Part shown: in pieces, positions 10,001-21,123 of the stretch | Layout: every line of letters starts with the position of its first letter | Numbering within the stretch: position 1 is the first letter of the stretch | NCBI GenBank assembly: GCA_902651635.1 | Contig: CACRSC010000084.1 | Coordinates: 164,892 to 228,891, forward strand | From: Mastigamoeba balamuthi | Taxonomy: Eukaryota > Evosea > Mastigamoebida > Mastigamoebidae | Reading direction: 5' to 3' | DNA: 64,000 bases | Notes under the pieces: model-generated | The model's input: only the letters and a program-made list of their open reading frames with translations | What the model was told of the DNA's origin: nothing | The model's database searches: none | Program-made: the position numbers and the translations under genes

Positions 10001-10522
10001 CTCAACTCGGACGCGAGGGCCAAGGCAGCGGCCGACGCAGAGGCTGAGATGGCGATGCACAGGGAAGGCGTGGAGCAGCCCCCAGACGAGGAGGAGCTCG
10101 AGGCCAAGTGGAGGCAGGACAAGCTCGCGAGCGAGCTCGAGCGGATGGGAGGCATACAGTCCTCGGTCGTGTGGCCAGAGATAGGTCCGTGGATATCAGC
10201 CGAGGAGTCTTCGGGCGCGATCGCAGCCGACGTGGAGAGGGCCAAGGCAAACTGTGTTGAGGAGAGCGACAGAGACCGCGCGAGCCTCCTCGAGAGGCCA
10301 AACGTGCAGTGGGACACCGCGATGGAGCCCGCCGTCTGGGCAGACCTCGGGCCCTTCGCGCCGCCCAGGGCTGCGGCCCGCAACGACGCCACGCCGCCGC
10401 CAGAGCCATCGGGGACGAGCGCTCAGCACGGGGAGAACACGGAGACCGGCGTGCCGCCACCGCCGCCGCAGCCGCCAGCGCGGCACAAGGAGCGAAAGAA
10501 GAAGGCCGCTGAGCGAAAATGA
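7078..10522 (+). CDS. Rac-like GTPase fused to WD40 repeats and a multipass membrane domain
   Basis: Three exons (7078-7127, 7175-7372, 7417-10522) give one 1117-residue frame. The second intron uses a GC donor. Residues ~1-180 are a small GTPase of Rho/Rac type: P-loop GDGAVGKT, switch [14 protein letters not shown], switch [26 protein letters not shown] and ECSAL. The segment between NKHD and ECSAL is about 11 residues shorter than in Rho proteins, so the Rho insert helix is absent. There is no C-terminal prenylation box, because the chain continues into seven or eight WD40 repeats (roughly residues 210-580, e.g. [16 protein letters not shown] and [14 protein letters not shown]). Six or seven hydrophobic segments follow (roughly 600-900). 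A C2H2-type finger (CEAC…H…KH near 9931-9996) and an acidic/proline-rich tail end the protein. A membrane-anchored GTPase-propeller switch is inferred. I know of no standard family with this order. Confidence 0.85.
7373..7416 (+). other. GC-AG intron in the Rac-WD40 gene
   Basis: The reading frame across the G3-to-G4 region of the GTPase is restored exactly (FLLVY then SIASATSF) only if 44 nt starting with GC and ending with CACAG are removed. No GT donor in the right phase is present. GC-AG introns are a known minor class of spliceosomal intron. Confidence 0.7.
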
Positions 10523-10553
10523 CGACGGGTCGTGATCCCGCTCCGCTTGGTGC

Positions 10554-11375
10554 TCACTCGGTCATAACGACGATGTTCTTGACGATCTTCCCCTTTGACC
10601 AGTGCGCGGTGTCGTTGTCGAGGAAGCCTGGTCTTACCACTTTGCCTCTGCTCTCGTTGTACTGGGCGCCATCTGTGCGGGGTTTGTTTTTTGCTGCAAC
10701 GTCAGAGGGGGTACAGTCACTTGTGTAGGCGGACCGACTCGAAGGTAGATGCCTTCCACAGGGCCGTCGCGGAACGCCGACTGGGTCTGCATCACGAGCT
10801 GCTTGAGCGCGTCCTGCTCGGCCCCCCCGGGCGGGTGTGAGGCTGAGAAGTTTCGCGGGACAGGGGGGCGGCACCTTCGTGAGAACGCCCTCGAAGACCC
10901 GGCGCACCACAGGGATGCCGCTGCCCTCGAGCAGCCTGTCTCGCTCCGCCGCGCACAGGAACCTCCTGGCCCGCGTGTCCCACACGTCGAAGGCGAGGAA
11001 GTACCCCGGCAGCCGCGTGTAGTGGATCGAGTGCTTGGCGGCCATCCACTCGCCAAACAGCACGCGGCCGGGCTCGAGGATGCCGTAGAGCGCGGGCACC
11101 TGGGCGGCCCAGCGCTCGAGGCCCTTGAACTGCTCCGACGTGCACGAGGAGACGTAGTGCGAGCGGTTCTGGAAGAGGAGCTGGCCCTCGGGGCCCAGCG
11201 AGACGCCGAGGTTGGCGCCGTCGATTTTCTCCTCGGCGATGACGGCGCGCGAGAGGAACGCCGAGGCCTCGCGCGAGTCCATCACGAGGTCGTCCCGCGA
11301 CACGGAGCCCAGGTTGAGCACGTGCCTCGTCCGCGGGAACTTGAAGAAGTCCGCCGGCTCCTGCTGCTGCTCCAT
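10554..11375 (-). CDS. ATP-dependent RNA ligase (Rnl2-like)
   Basis: The start at 11375 gives MEQQQEPADFFKFPRTRHV. Nucleotidyltransferase motif I is EEKIDGANLGV, with the adenylated lysine at about residue 50. Later come motif III LFGEWMAAKHSIHY, motif IIIa FLAFDVWD, motif IV VEGIYLRV and motif V GKVVRPGF, all in canonical order. Two introns (about 61 and 62 nt, in the 10,690-10,870 region) join the exons. The last exon ends in WSKGKIVKNIV, typical of small RNA-ligase-domain proteins. Such enzymes seal 3'-OH/5'-phosphate RNA ends through a ligase-AMP and RNA-AMP intermediate. The cellular substrate (nick repair, tRNA repair, editing) cannot be told from sequence. The gene runs convergently toward the Rac-WD40 gene, with 31 bp between the two stops. 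Confidence 0.85.
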   Translation of the reverse strand: MEQQQEPADFFKFPRTRHVLNLGSVSRDDLVMDSREASAFLSRAVIAEEKIDGANLGVSLGPEGQLLFQNRSHYVSSCTSEQFKGLERWAAQVPALYGILEPGRVLFGEWMAAKHSIHYTRLPGYFLAFDVWDTRARRFLCAAERDRLLEGSGIPVVRRVFEGVLTKVPPPCPAKLLSLTPARGGRAGRAQAARDADPVGVPRRPCGRHLPSSRSAYTSDCTPSDVAAKNKPRTDGAQYNESRGKVVRPGFLDNDTAHWSKGKIVKNIVVMTE

Positions 11376-11671
11376 AATCGCGAAGTGCACGCCTCCCGAG
11401 GCGGAAAACAAAAACCTGGGAGATTTCTCAATAGAATCCAGAAGACAACTGAGGAGATGACGCACAGAACACCCACGCAACAGGCAGAGAAATCAAGCAG
11501 ATCGGGTAAATCTGGCATCATTATTCTCTTTCGACGTCAAAGCATTACAACACTTCCTACCAGGCGGTTAGGAAGAAAGCGGGTTTTTCAGTGCTGTCTT
11601 TCCCACCCCATCACCCCCACCACACGGAGCAGAGAGAGATCGTCGCATCCCACCGAGTATCCAGGCCACAG

Positions 11672-14600
11672 ATGTCGTCTTCCCTGACCCGCAAGCAGTC
11701 GTCGACGGGTTTCGTGCGGCTCACCAAGAAGCCCGTCACGGCCCTCACCGCCATCGACACGGCCGCCGCCGCCGCCGCGCTGCTCTCGGGCGGCGCCGGG
11801 GGGTCGCCCCCGAGCTCGTCGCCGCGCACGCTGCCCCCGCGCACGCCGTCCCCGTTCCAGGGCCCCAGCGTCCCGCGCATCACGTCCGACGTCGGCACGT
11901 AGCCAACGAGCAGTTTTTTCCTTTCTTTCCTTCCCGTGCAACATTTTGTAGATTTGTTTCCCCTCTCCCCCTTTTCCCCGATTCGGATCGCGAAATTATC
12001 CCTCCTGACGCGCGGATGTGGCTCTGCCAGGGTGGCAGCACAGCCGCGAGAGCAAGAAGGCCTGCGCGCTGCTGACCGAGGCGATGGCCCTGCGGTACAA
12101 GTACTTCAGCGCGCTGTCGCCGGCCGAGGCGCAGGCGGGCGCCGGGCGGATGCCGCTGCCGCCGCTGCCCGAGCCCACGCAGGCGGCGCCGTCGCCGTCC
12201 GAGTACCTGCGCGACTACGACAGGCTCATCGAGATCTGCGGCAACGGGCCCGCGATCACCTTCTGCCTGCTGCGCCTGCGCGTGCTCGAGAAGAAGTACA
12301 AGTTCCACAAGCTGCTCAACCTCATGCGCGAGCTCAAGGCCATCCGCGACGACCCCACCGACAGCTCCAACTGCGTCAAAGTCGACACGCGTACGGGCAG
12401 CGGGGGTGAGGAGGGGAGGGGGAAAATATCTCCGCGGGGGGAAATGGCGGCGCCTATATTAAAAATATCTTCCTGGCTTAATTCCGGATCGGCAGACGTG
12501 CACCTGGCGGCGGCGATGACGGAGAAGCACCTGCTGGAGTTCATCAAGGAGAAGATGCGGACGAGCGCCGACGAGGTGGTGATGGTGAAGGAGGGCAAGC
12601 CGATGACGCTCTCGGAGGTGTTCCGCAGCCTGGGCATCGACCCCACGTGCTTCACGGTCCACATGCTCGGCGTCCGCGCGGGCAAGAGCACCTTCCAGCG
12701 CTTCGACATCTTCAACGACCGCTACAACCCCTTCGGTGTCAGGTTGGTCGTTGATTTCCCTGATTTTTCGAATTAACTGATTTTCTCGCGCGCTATTTTA
12801 TTCGCGGCACTAAAAATCTGGCCAGCGACCTGAGGACGATATTCCTCAAGACCAACAACTACCTCAAGGGCAAGTACATGGCCGAGCTCGTCAAGGAGGT
12901 GCTCGAGAAGAACGAGGGCTGCGAGAAGAAGACCGAGTTCCGCATCTCGATCTACGGCAGGTACAAGAGCGAATGGGACGAGCTCGGTGCGCACACAGCC
13001 CACCCCACCCAGCGGAGAACACCCCCACTTGGCAACTGACACGCGCGGGCGGGGCCTAGCCGAGTGGATCGAGCAGTGGGGCGTCAAGTCGACCAACAAC
13101 AGGTGGATGATCCAGGTGCCGCGGATCTACAACCACCTGCGCAGCTCCAAGATGGTCAACTGCTTCCAGGACCTCCTCGACAGTGCGCCACCAATCGCAG
13201 TCCCCTCCCCCCCCTTCTCCCGGCTGTGTACCTTCCTCTCGTGTTGCTTGGGGCGTAGTGAGTGTCTGGGTGAATACACGCAAGTTGGGCCGCGAGTGGT
13301 GGAGTGGGCGGAGTGGGCGGCACTGACGGGGTTGCGGCAGACATCTTCAAGCCGCTGTTCGAGGTCACGGAGAACCCGGACGCGCACCCGGCGCTGCACA
13401 ACTTCCTCAAGGACGTGAGCGGGTTCGACAGCGTCGACGACGAGAGCAAGACGGACATACGCATCGACAGGTCCATGCCGACGCCCGACACGTGGACCGA
13501 CGAGACCAACCCGCCCTACTTCTACTATCTCTACTACATGTACGCCAACCTCGTCAAGCTCAACAAGATGCGCCGCGACCTCAAGCTCAGTACGCAACCC
13601 CGCGTCCCCAAATCCGTGAAAAACCGTCGCAACGCGCTGCGAACCCGTCCCCAAACCCGCGAACAAAAAAACCGAGGCGCAATCCGCTGGGGGGAATGGA
13701 AAAACCGAAGGCTGACACGGTGGGTGGCCAGACACGTTTGACTTCCGTCCGCACTCGGGGGAGAGCGGGAGCGAGCTGCACCTGGTGTCGGCGTTCCTGA
13801 CGAGCACGGGGATCAACCACGGGATCAACCTGGAGAAGTCGCCGGTGCTGCAGTACCTGTTCTACCTGGCGGGCATCGGCATCTGCGTGTCGCCGCTGAG
13901 CAACAACAGCCTGTTCCTCAACTACAGCTCCAACCCCTTCCCCTACTTCTTCCGCCGCGGCCTCAACGTGAGCCTCAGCACAGACGACCCCCTGCAGTTC
14001 CACTACACGCAGTCGCCCCTCGTCGAGGAGTACGCCATCGCTTCGCGGGTCTGCTGCCTCTCCCCGTCCCCCTCCCGCGTCCCCCACCGCCCGGGCGCAG
14101 CTCACGCCGGGGCCCGCGCGGGCGGCGCTGGTGCCGAGCAGTTCTGGAAGTTCACGTCTGTCGACATCGCCGAGATCGCGCGCAACAGCGTCAAGCACAG
14201 CGGGTTCCCCGACGAGCTCAAGGCGCGGTGGCTGGGGCGCAGCTGGAAGCTGCCGGGCGTCGCCGGCAACGACCCGGGGCTGACCAACGTGCCCAACATC
14301 CGCGTGGCGTTCCGGCACCAGGTCTTCAAGGACGAGTACAGCCTCTTCGCGACGCTGCTGAGCTCGGCCCCGGGCTCGGAGCGCGCGCTGGTCGTCGACG
14401 ACCGCGTGGGGCTCTACTCGGCGACGACCATCTCGGGGCTCATCCTCGACCCCGCCGACGAGTCCAACACCGAGACGTTCCAGGCGCTGCCGGCCATCGT
14501 CGAGGCCCTGCGCCTCAGGTCCAAGTACATGGAGCGCAGCTTCTTCCCCGAGCGCGCCCACGTCGCCTTCCCCGACACGGTGCCGCGCTCCAAGCACGCG

Positions 14601-17121
14601 TTCGCCATGTTCGAGGGCGTCATGCGCCTCTACTCCACCGCGGAGGGTACGCGGGGGACCACAGGGGGCCCTCGACTGCCCCCCAGGGCTGACCCACAGC
14701 GCCTTGCTCGCGCACACGGGGGGACAACGAACAGCGCTGTGCAGCAACGATGAGGAGGAGGTGGCGACGATCGAGTGCGTGACGTGCCACAAGATGTTCT
14801 GCGCCGACTGCTTCCGCGTGCTGCACAAGCACGCGTCGATGAAGGACCACTTCCACACCAAGCGCGAAGGTACGCGGGCCACTCTTCTGCCACCTCTTGC
14901 ACTGCTCCCATACCGCGCGCTCGTCTGTGAGTCCTACCGGCCCCATCGTGTGGCCACAGGGCGGACGGGAGCAGCGGCCCAGCGGTCTTTGCCTGCTGGG
15001 CCAGTGCGCTTAGGCCCGAAAGGACGCCAGTGGAGGGGGGCACACAAGCACACATACTGTGCTGGCGCGGACCCCTGACGATGCGCGCGGGGGGCTGGGG
15101 TGGGCGCAGTGTCGACGCCGCTGTACACGCCGGTGCCGTTTGCCGAGTTCATCTCGGACCTGCACAAGATGATCGCGATCTGCAGCCTGGGGAGCGTGCG
15201 GACGATGTGCTGGAACAGGAACCACCTGCTGCAGGAGCGGTTCAAGTTCCACCTGACGATGAACGAGGAGACCGAGGACGAGTCGTGCAAGAGCAGCGGC
15301 ACCGACTTTTACCGCATCGTCAAGGTCGACACGCACATCCACAACAACCGCAGCATGACCTCGCAGCAGTTCCTGCACTACATCCAGGAGAAGCTCCAGC
15401 ACGAGCGCGACACGGTCGTCTGGAAGTCCTTCAAGGGCCGCTCCAACGTCACCTTCGGCCAGACCTTCGAGATGCTCGGTGCTCCCGCCTCACTCTTACT
15501 CTTACTCTTACTCTTTTTCACTCTCACTCTCACTCTCTGTACTCCACTCCCTACTCTTTGCTTTATCCTCTTTATCACTGACGTGGTATCCCTCCGACGA
15601 TATGCAGGGTTGGGACCCAACTCGCTGAACCTGGACAGCCTGAGCGTGCTGGCGGGGGAGGAGACGTACATGAGGTTCGACGCGTGGCTGGACAAGTACA
15701 ACCCGTTCGGCAAGGCGGAGCTGCGCGACCTGCTGCTCAAGCACTCGAACGACTGCAACGGCCGCTTCCTCGCCGAGCTCATCCGCACCTGCGCGCTGCA
15801 GCCCACCCTCGACAACCCCTCGCTCAAGATCGAGCTCCGCATCTCGGTCCAGGGCAAGTGCGTACCGCTTCACGCGAGACCCGGCTGTGGGTCTCACGGC
15901 GCTCGGCGTTCTGCCCCGCAGGGACCTGGGGGAGCTGGACACCATCTCCAAGTGGATCCTGCAGCACAACCTCAAGACGCCCGGCAACCGCTGGGTGCTG
16001 CAGGTGCCCCGCGTGTACACCAAGATGCGCTCGTCGATCAACAGCTTCGGCCACCTGCTGCTCAGTGCGCACAGCCCATCTCCCATCCCATCCCATTCCC
16101 ACCCGAACTCACAGACCCGGCAGACATCTTCCTGCCGCTGTTCGAGGTGACGAGGGACCCGGCGACGCACCCGGACCTGCACGAGTTCCTCAAGGACGTG
16201 AGCTGCTTCGACATGGTGGGCGACGAGCTGGTGGAGCCCTCCATGTACAAGAACATGCCGCTGCCCGACGCCTGGACCGCCGAGGAGATGCCCCCCTACG
16301 CCTACTGGGCCTACTTCCTCTACGCCAACATCCAGACCCTCAACTACTTCCGCCGCGCCCGCGGCCTCAGTGCGCTCCCTTCGCTCGGGTCTCGCGCCGG
16401 GTCTGACCGCGCTGGCGGCGCAGACGTGTTTGACTTCAGGCCGCACTGCGGGGAGATGGGGGACGTGTTCCACCTGGCGTCGACGTTCCTGACGGCCAAG
16501 CACATCAACTGCGGGCTGAACCTCAAGGAGAACCCGGTGCTGGCGTACCTGTACTACCTCTCGCAGATCGGCGTCGCCATGACGCCGCTGAGCGACTCGA
16601 CGATACACGTGCAGTACCAGCAGAACCCCTTCTCGACGTTCTTCCGCCGCGGGCTCAACGTCTCGCTGGGCACCGACAGCCCCCTGCACGTCCACATGAC
16701 CGCCGAGCCCCTCGTCGAGGAGTACGCCACCGCCGCCCAGACCTACAAGGTGCGCACCACAAGCCGCTGCTTCATTTGCAAAAAACTAAGTGCAAAATTC
16801 CCCCCTTCAGCTCTCTGTCGCGGACCTGTGCGAGCTGGCGCGCAACAGCGTCCTGCAGAGCGGGTTCAGGCACGACGAGAAGGTGGCCTGGATCGGAGAG
16901 AACTACTGGCTCTCGGGGCCAGACGGCAACGGTGCGCACCCCCCTGCCAATCAGAGCCGGCCCTGCTACGCACTTGGCTGACAGCCCGGAACAAAACAGA
17001 CGTGTCCAAGACAAACGTGCCCGGGGCGAGGCTCAAGTTCCGCGCAGACGTGTTCCGCGACGAGATGACCTTTATCCTGCAGACCGAGAGCCATGGCGTG
17101 ACTCTCAACAGCGTGGTCTAA
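11672..17121 (+). CDS. Double AMP deaminase with a B-box-like insert
   Basis: Sixteen exons with consistent phases give one 1294-residue frame: 11672-11890, 12039-12390, 12496-12742, 12826-12986, 13060-13182, 13341-13589, 13732-14048, 14142-14646, 14735-14869, 15110-15478, 15608-15857, 15922-16074, 16134-16369, 16424-16749, 16811-16931, 17000-17121. AMP deaminase turns AMP into IMP and ammonia. The first domain keeps the zinc and catalytic set: KVDTHVH (His-x-His split by an intron), FRPHSGE, INHGINL and [11 protein letters not shown]. The second keeps KVDTHIH and FRPHCGE but has HINCGLNL, where the catalytic His is Cys, and [11 protein letters not shown], where the second Asp is Ser. It is probably inactive. 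Exon 9 encodes a Cys/His cluster ([13 protein letters not shown]…[10 protein letters not shown]) of B-box type. The exact first splice site is the least certain. Confidence 0.88.
14735..14869 (+). other. Symmetric exon encoding a B-box-like zinc finger
   Basis: This 135-nt exon is flanked by two phase-1 introns, so it can be added or removed without changing the frame. It encodes 45 residues including C-x11-C-x2-C-x4-C-x2-C-x4-H-x-H-x5-H, close to the B-box pattern of TRIM and CONSTANS proteins. It falls exactly between the two AMP deaminase halves. Confidence 0.75.
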
Positions 17122-17245
17122 GCGTTGGCAGCGCTGCCTCCTGCACCAAAGCAACACGTACCCGAGTTTACTTACTGGCCCGAGGTCCCAATGCGCCCCT
17201 GTTTGGCATGGTCTATGCACGGCTCTCTTATCTTGCGTGGTGGCC

Positions 17246-18145
17246 TCAGAGGTAGAGCCACTCGCGAAGGTCCTGGACCGTGGTGAAGTAGGCGTCGCAC
17301 CTCTGGCGCATGTCGTCGTGTATCTCCTTGACAGAGTGAGACCACCCAACGCCGATTGCGGCGACTCCCGCAGCCCTCGCCATGACCACGCCGGCCGAGG
17401 AGTCGTCCAGCACAGCGACGTCCTCCAGCTTCACCCCGAGCTTCGCGGCAGCATCGAGAACGGGCCACGCGTTCGGCTTGTTCTGCGGGGTCCGGTTGAT
17501 CGAAGAACAAACGAGAGGCGATGGCATACCTTTGAGCTGTCGGGAACCCATCCGTAGACCAGGGAGGGCTGCAGAGAGCTACCAAACGCAGCCTCGTAGT
17601 GCCTGCGGATGAAGTCCTCCTCGTTGAGGGAGGATACCACGAAGTAGCCCCCTGCTGCCACGTGCTCCTCTGGTGATGGGGGGGAGTGGGGGGCTCAGCC
17701 AGGCGAGGCGAGGGTGCGAGAGAGTCAGCCATCCTCACTGAGGAGGTCCCCGACGCCGTCGAAGAACTTGGGGGTGCGCTCTGCAGCGAAGCGCCTCCAG
17801 TTCTTGTACTCGAAGTCCATGTCTGCCTCTGTGAACCTGCGGGGGCGGCGACCTCAGCGACCCAAGGAGGGGGAGGAGGACGCAACGCCTCCGCACTGCA
17901 GAGTCTCGCGCAGGAAGCTCGTGAACCCCGACCGGTGGTTGCACAGTAGGTACTCGTCGAGCGAGAGGGCTGGCACGCCGGGCCTCAGCTTCGCCTGCGA
18001 CACGGTGTGAGCACGGGGCGGCTGCCAGGGCGAGGAGCCGCACGAGGGCGTCGACGTAGGCGGGGTAGTGGATCGGCGGCGTGCTGTCCACCGCCGTGTC
18101 GTCGTGGTCGACCACGAGGCACTTGTAACGCGGAGACCTGGTCAT
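17246..18145 (-). CDS. HAD-superfamily phosphatase (phosphoglycolate-phosphatase-like)
   Basis: The start at 18145 gives MTRSPRYKCLVVDHDDTAVDST. The DHDDT block is the nucleophile/acid motif I (DxDxT) of haloacid-dehalogenase phosphatases. A cap region (…FDGVGDLLSEDG) follows, then motif II (VVSSLNEEDF), motif III (NKPNAWPVLDAAAKLG) and the acidic motif IV (VAVLDDSSAGVVMARAAGV). This order fits small-molecule phosphatases of the Gph/CbbY type. Introns of about 45-70 nt separate the exons. The family cleaves phosphate from phosphoglycolate, sugar phosphates or nucleotides, and the substrate here is unknown. The gene is convergent with the AMP deaminase gene. A GATATT and a GGTATCTCGC motif lie 50-70 bp upstream. 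Confidence 0.8.
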
Positions 18146-18239
18146 GGGTGGCTGCAGGCGCAAAAAACGGACTGTCTGGCAGAAGATACAGGATATTCGG
18201 GGGATGGTATCTCGCACTCCATAAATCTGCCAGTTGGAT

Positions 18240-21087
18240 TTATGGAATCTTGGGGAGCGGGAGGCTCCAGTAGTTCATGTCGCTATACTGGTCGTCGAGA
18301 CCCCCACCGGCGGGGAACATCTCGTCCACGAGCTCGTGGAGCTTGGTGTAGGACTTCTGGTACGTGCGGTTCGAGGTCCTGATTCTGCCCAGGTGGTTGA
18401 TCGTGAAGATCTTCCCTTCGGGAATCCCCACGTGGCTGTACGCCATCACGTCGGTCTTCCTGTTCCCGAACCCCGCGTAGAACGGTTTCGAGCTCTCTGG
18501 GAACAGCTTCTGTACCTCTGTCAAGCACGCAATCTGCGGGGACGAGGCCAGTTAGATGATATCAACCAGTGATCGCAAATCACTTGATTTGCTCGACCAT
18601 ACTCAAAATAATCAACTGAATCTTTTATCAAGCAGAGATGAGAGTACCTTGAACTCCTGCGGCGTTCTCCTGATGACCTCCTTGTCCATCGCCGAGAGCA
18701 GCCTGAACGGCGACAGCAGCACGGGGCCCTGCGGCATCTTGAACAGCGTCGCCTGGGCGTCCGCCGCGGGCCCCGGGGGCGGCGAGCTGGCCAGCACGGG
18801 CGACGTGGCCGCCCCGGGCTCTCCGGGCTGCTTGAGCCCCTGGATGAAGTCGCGCGTGTACTGCGCCTGCCCGATGGCCCTCGAGCTGAGGTAGACGATG
18901 TGGTAGCCGTTGGCCGCGATGGCCGTGTACAGCTGGGCGACGCCCGACTGCGACCAGTCGCGGCCGAGCACCGTGAAGATGTGCCCGAGGGCGTCGGACT
19001 TGGTGATGGTGCCGTCGATGTCCGAGACGACGACCTTGGCGTCGTGGCCCATGACGTAGAGGTACGACTTGACCTCGCGCCTCGCGGTCCCGCTCAGCAC
19101 GGCGAACGTGATCTCGTTGGCCCCGTCGCGCAGCTCCAGCTCCTCGAGCTGCCTCGACGTCGGCACCAGCGCCTTCTTGTACACCTTGGCCTCAGCTGCC
19201 GCGGCCGCCGCCCCGGCCTGCTGCTGCGCTGGCGCAGAGGCCGCGGAGGGCTTGGCGGGGAAGGGCCACCCGAGCCTCCAGCGCCTCTTCTTGGACATGG
19301 CGTCCATCTGCTGCGGCACGACGACGCCGGCGAGCGACGAGAGCGCGACGGCGGGGTCGAGGCGGCGCCGGAAGAGGACGATCGACGAGAGCAGCGCGGC
19401 GGCGACGCCCGGGGGGTAGAGCCTGCCGTTGATCCGGCACATGGCGTTGGGGTCCAGCAGCACCGCGGGGTTGGCCGCGAGCTGCTCGAACGTCAGCACG
19501 CCGGCGTCGAAGATGGCCGCGATGCCCTGCTCGTCGAGGTCCGTCGACGCGGCCGCCAGCTGCTCGGCGCACAGCGACATCTGCACGCTCAGCCCGCACA
19601 GCTCCGCGTTGCTCACCGTGTCGCGGCCCAGCGGCGACAGCGGCGGCGACGACGACGGCGACAGGACCGGCGTCGCCCCGAACCCCGGCGACAGCGGCGG
19701 CGTCGGCTTGCCGCCCTTGGCCAGCGAGATGCGGCTGGGCGTCGGCGGCGACAGCACAATGGGCGACAGCGCCCCGCCGTCGCCGGGCCTCGGCACGGCC
19801 ATCGGCGAGGTCACCTCGATGCCGGGGATCTTGGCGACGGCCGGCGACACCGGCCGCGGCTGCGGGAGCGACGGCGGGGGCTGCGCGAGGCCGTCGGGCG
19901 GCAGCGGCAGCGACTGGGCGCCGTCGATCTCGAGCGCGAACTCGGGCGCGTCGGCAAAGTCGTCGTCGTCGTCGTCGTCCTCTGTGTCCTCGTCGCCGCC
20001 GCCGCTGGCGTTGGTGTCGTCGTCGTCGCCCCTGCCGGCGCTGCCGTCGACCTTCTCTGCGGCCACCATCGCCGCGAGCCTCGGGTCCTGGAGCAGCGCC
20101 TCCTGCTGCTGCTGCTGCTGCTGCTGCGTCGCCCCGGGCTTCTGCTCGCCGTCGGGGCCCGCGTCCGCAGCGTCCGCAGCCACCGCAGCCGTCGTCGACG
20201 ACGCCGAGGCAGCCACGCCGTCCTGCGCGGCGGCCTGCTGCGGCTGCGGCTGCGGCGGCGCGCTCTCGGGCCTCTTCTCCTCGGGCTGCGGCTGCTGCGG
20301 CGCCGTCGATGACGACGACGACGAGCCCGGGCGCAGGTACTGGAACACGGACCTCCAGCCGCCGCCGCCGCGGCCCGTGGCAGACGGTATGGCCGAGGCC
20401 GACTTGTGGTGCCCGCGCTGCGACCCGCCGCCGTCGAGGATCAGCGGGGGCAGCGGGTCCTGCGACTGCGACGCCAGCGCGTCGGCCTCGGCGGGGTCCG
20501 CGCCCGCGCCCGCGGCCTCCTGCTGCCGCTGCTCGATGACCTTCTCCAGCAGCGACGTCAGCGGCACGGGGTCTGCGCCCGGCGTCAGCGCCGCCTGCAC
20601 CGCCGCGGGCACCAGCAGCGGCGGCCCGCTACTGGCCGCCGGCGACGCTGCCAGCGGCGAGACCACCTGCTGCTGCTGCTGGCCGATGGCGATGGGCGCG
20701 GAGACGGCCAGGGCGGGCGCTGGGGCGCTGGCTGGGCCCTCGGGGAGCGCGGGGCTCAGGCAGGGCGTCGAGGGCGGCGTGGGCATGGGGCTCGTGGCCT
20801 GCTCGGCGAGCAGCGAGGCCCGCTCGGCCTCGTCGGCCTCCTCCACGAAGAACGCCTCGCCGGCGGCGCCCAGCTTCATTTTCAGCGCCGTCTCCTTGCC
20901 GTTGACATACACCTTGACCTGCGCGCGCGCGAATTCGAATTCAATCCGAATTGAATTTGGAAAATTCAACCAAAGCGGAATTAGAGCGGCGCGTCGGGTC
21001 TGACGATTTTCTCGTGCGGGTGCAGGATCTGGAGCTTGCCGAAGCGGACGTGGAAGGCGGTGCTGAGGATGCGCGGGGCGCCGGGCT

Positions 21088-21123
<36 letters not shown>

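Noticed and set aside
13587-14882. 431-codon minus-strand frame opposite the AMP deaminase gene
   Set aside because: It mirrors AMPD exons, has the Arg/Glu/Val-rich composition typical of antisense shadows and crosses confirmed intron borders.
20107-20130. Disease-type CAG expansion as a special feature
   Set aside because: Short polyQ tracts recur in several proteins here and reflect low-complexity regions common in protists.
19429-21003. 524-codon plus-strand frame opposite lipin
   Set aside because: Ser/Ala/Gly-rich shadow of the lipin low-complexity region; the minus strand carries N-Lip and DIDGT catalytic motifs.
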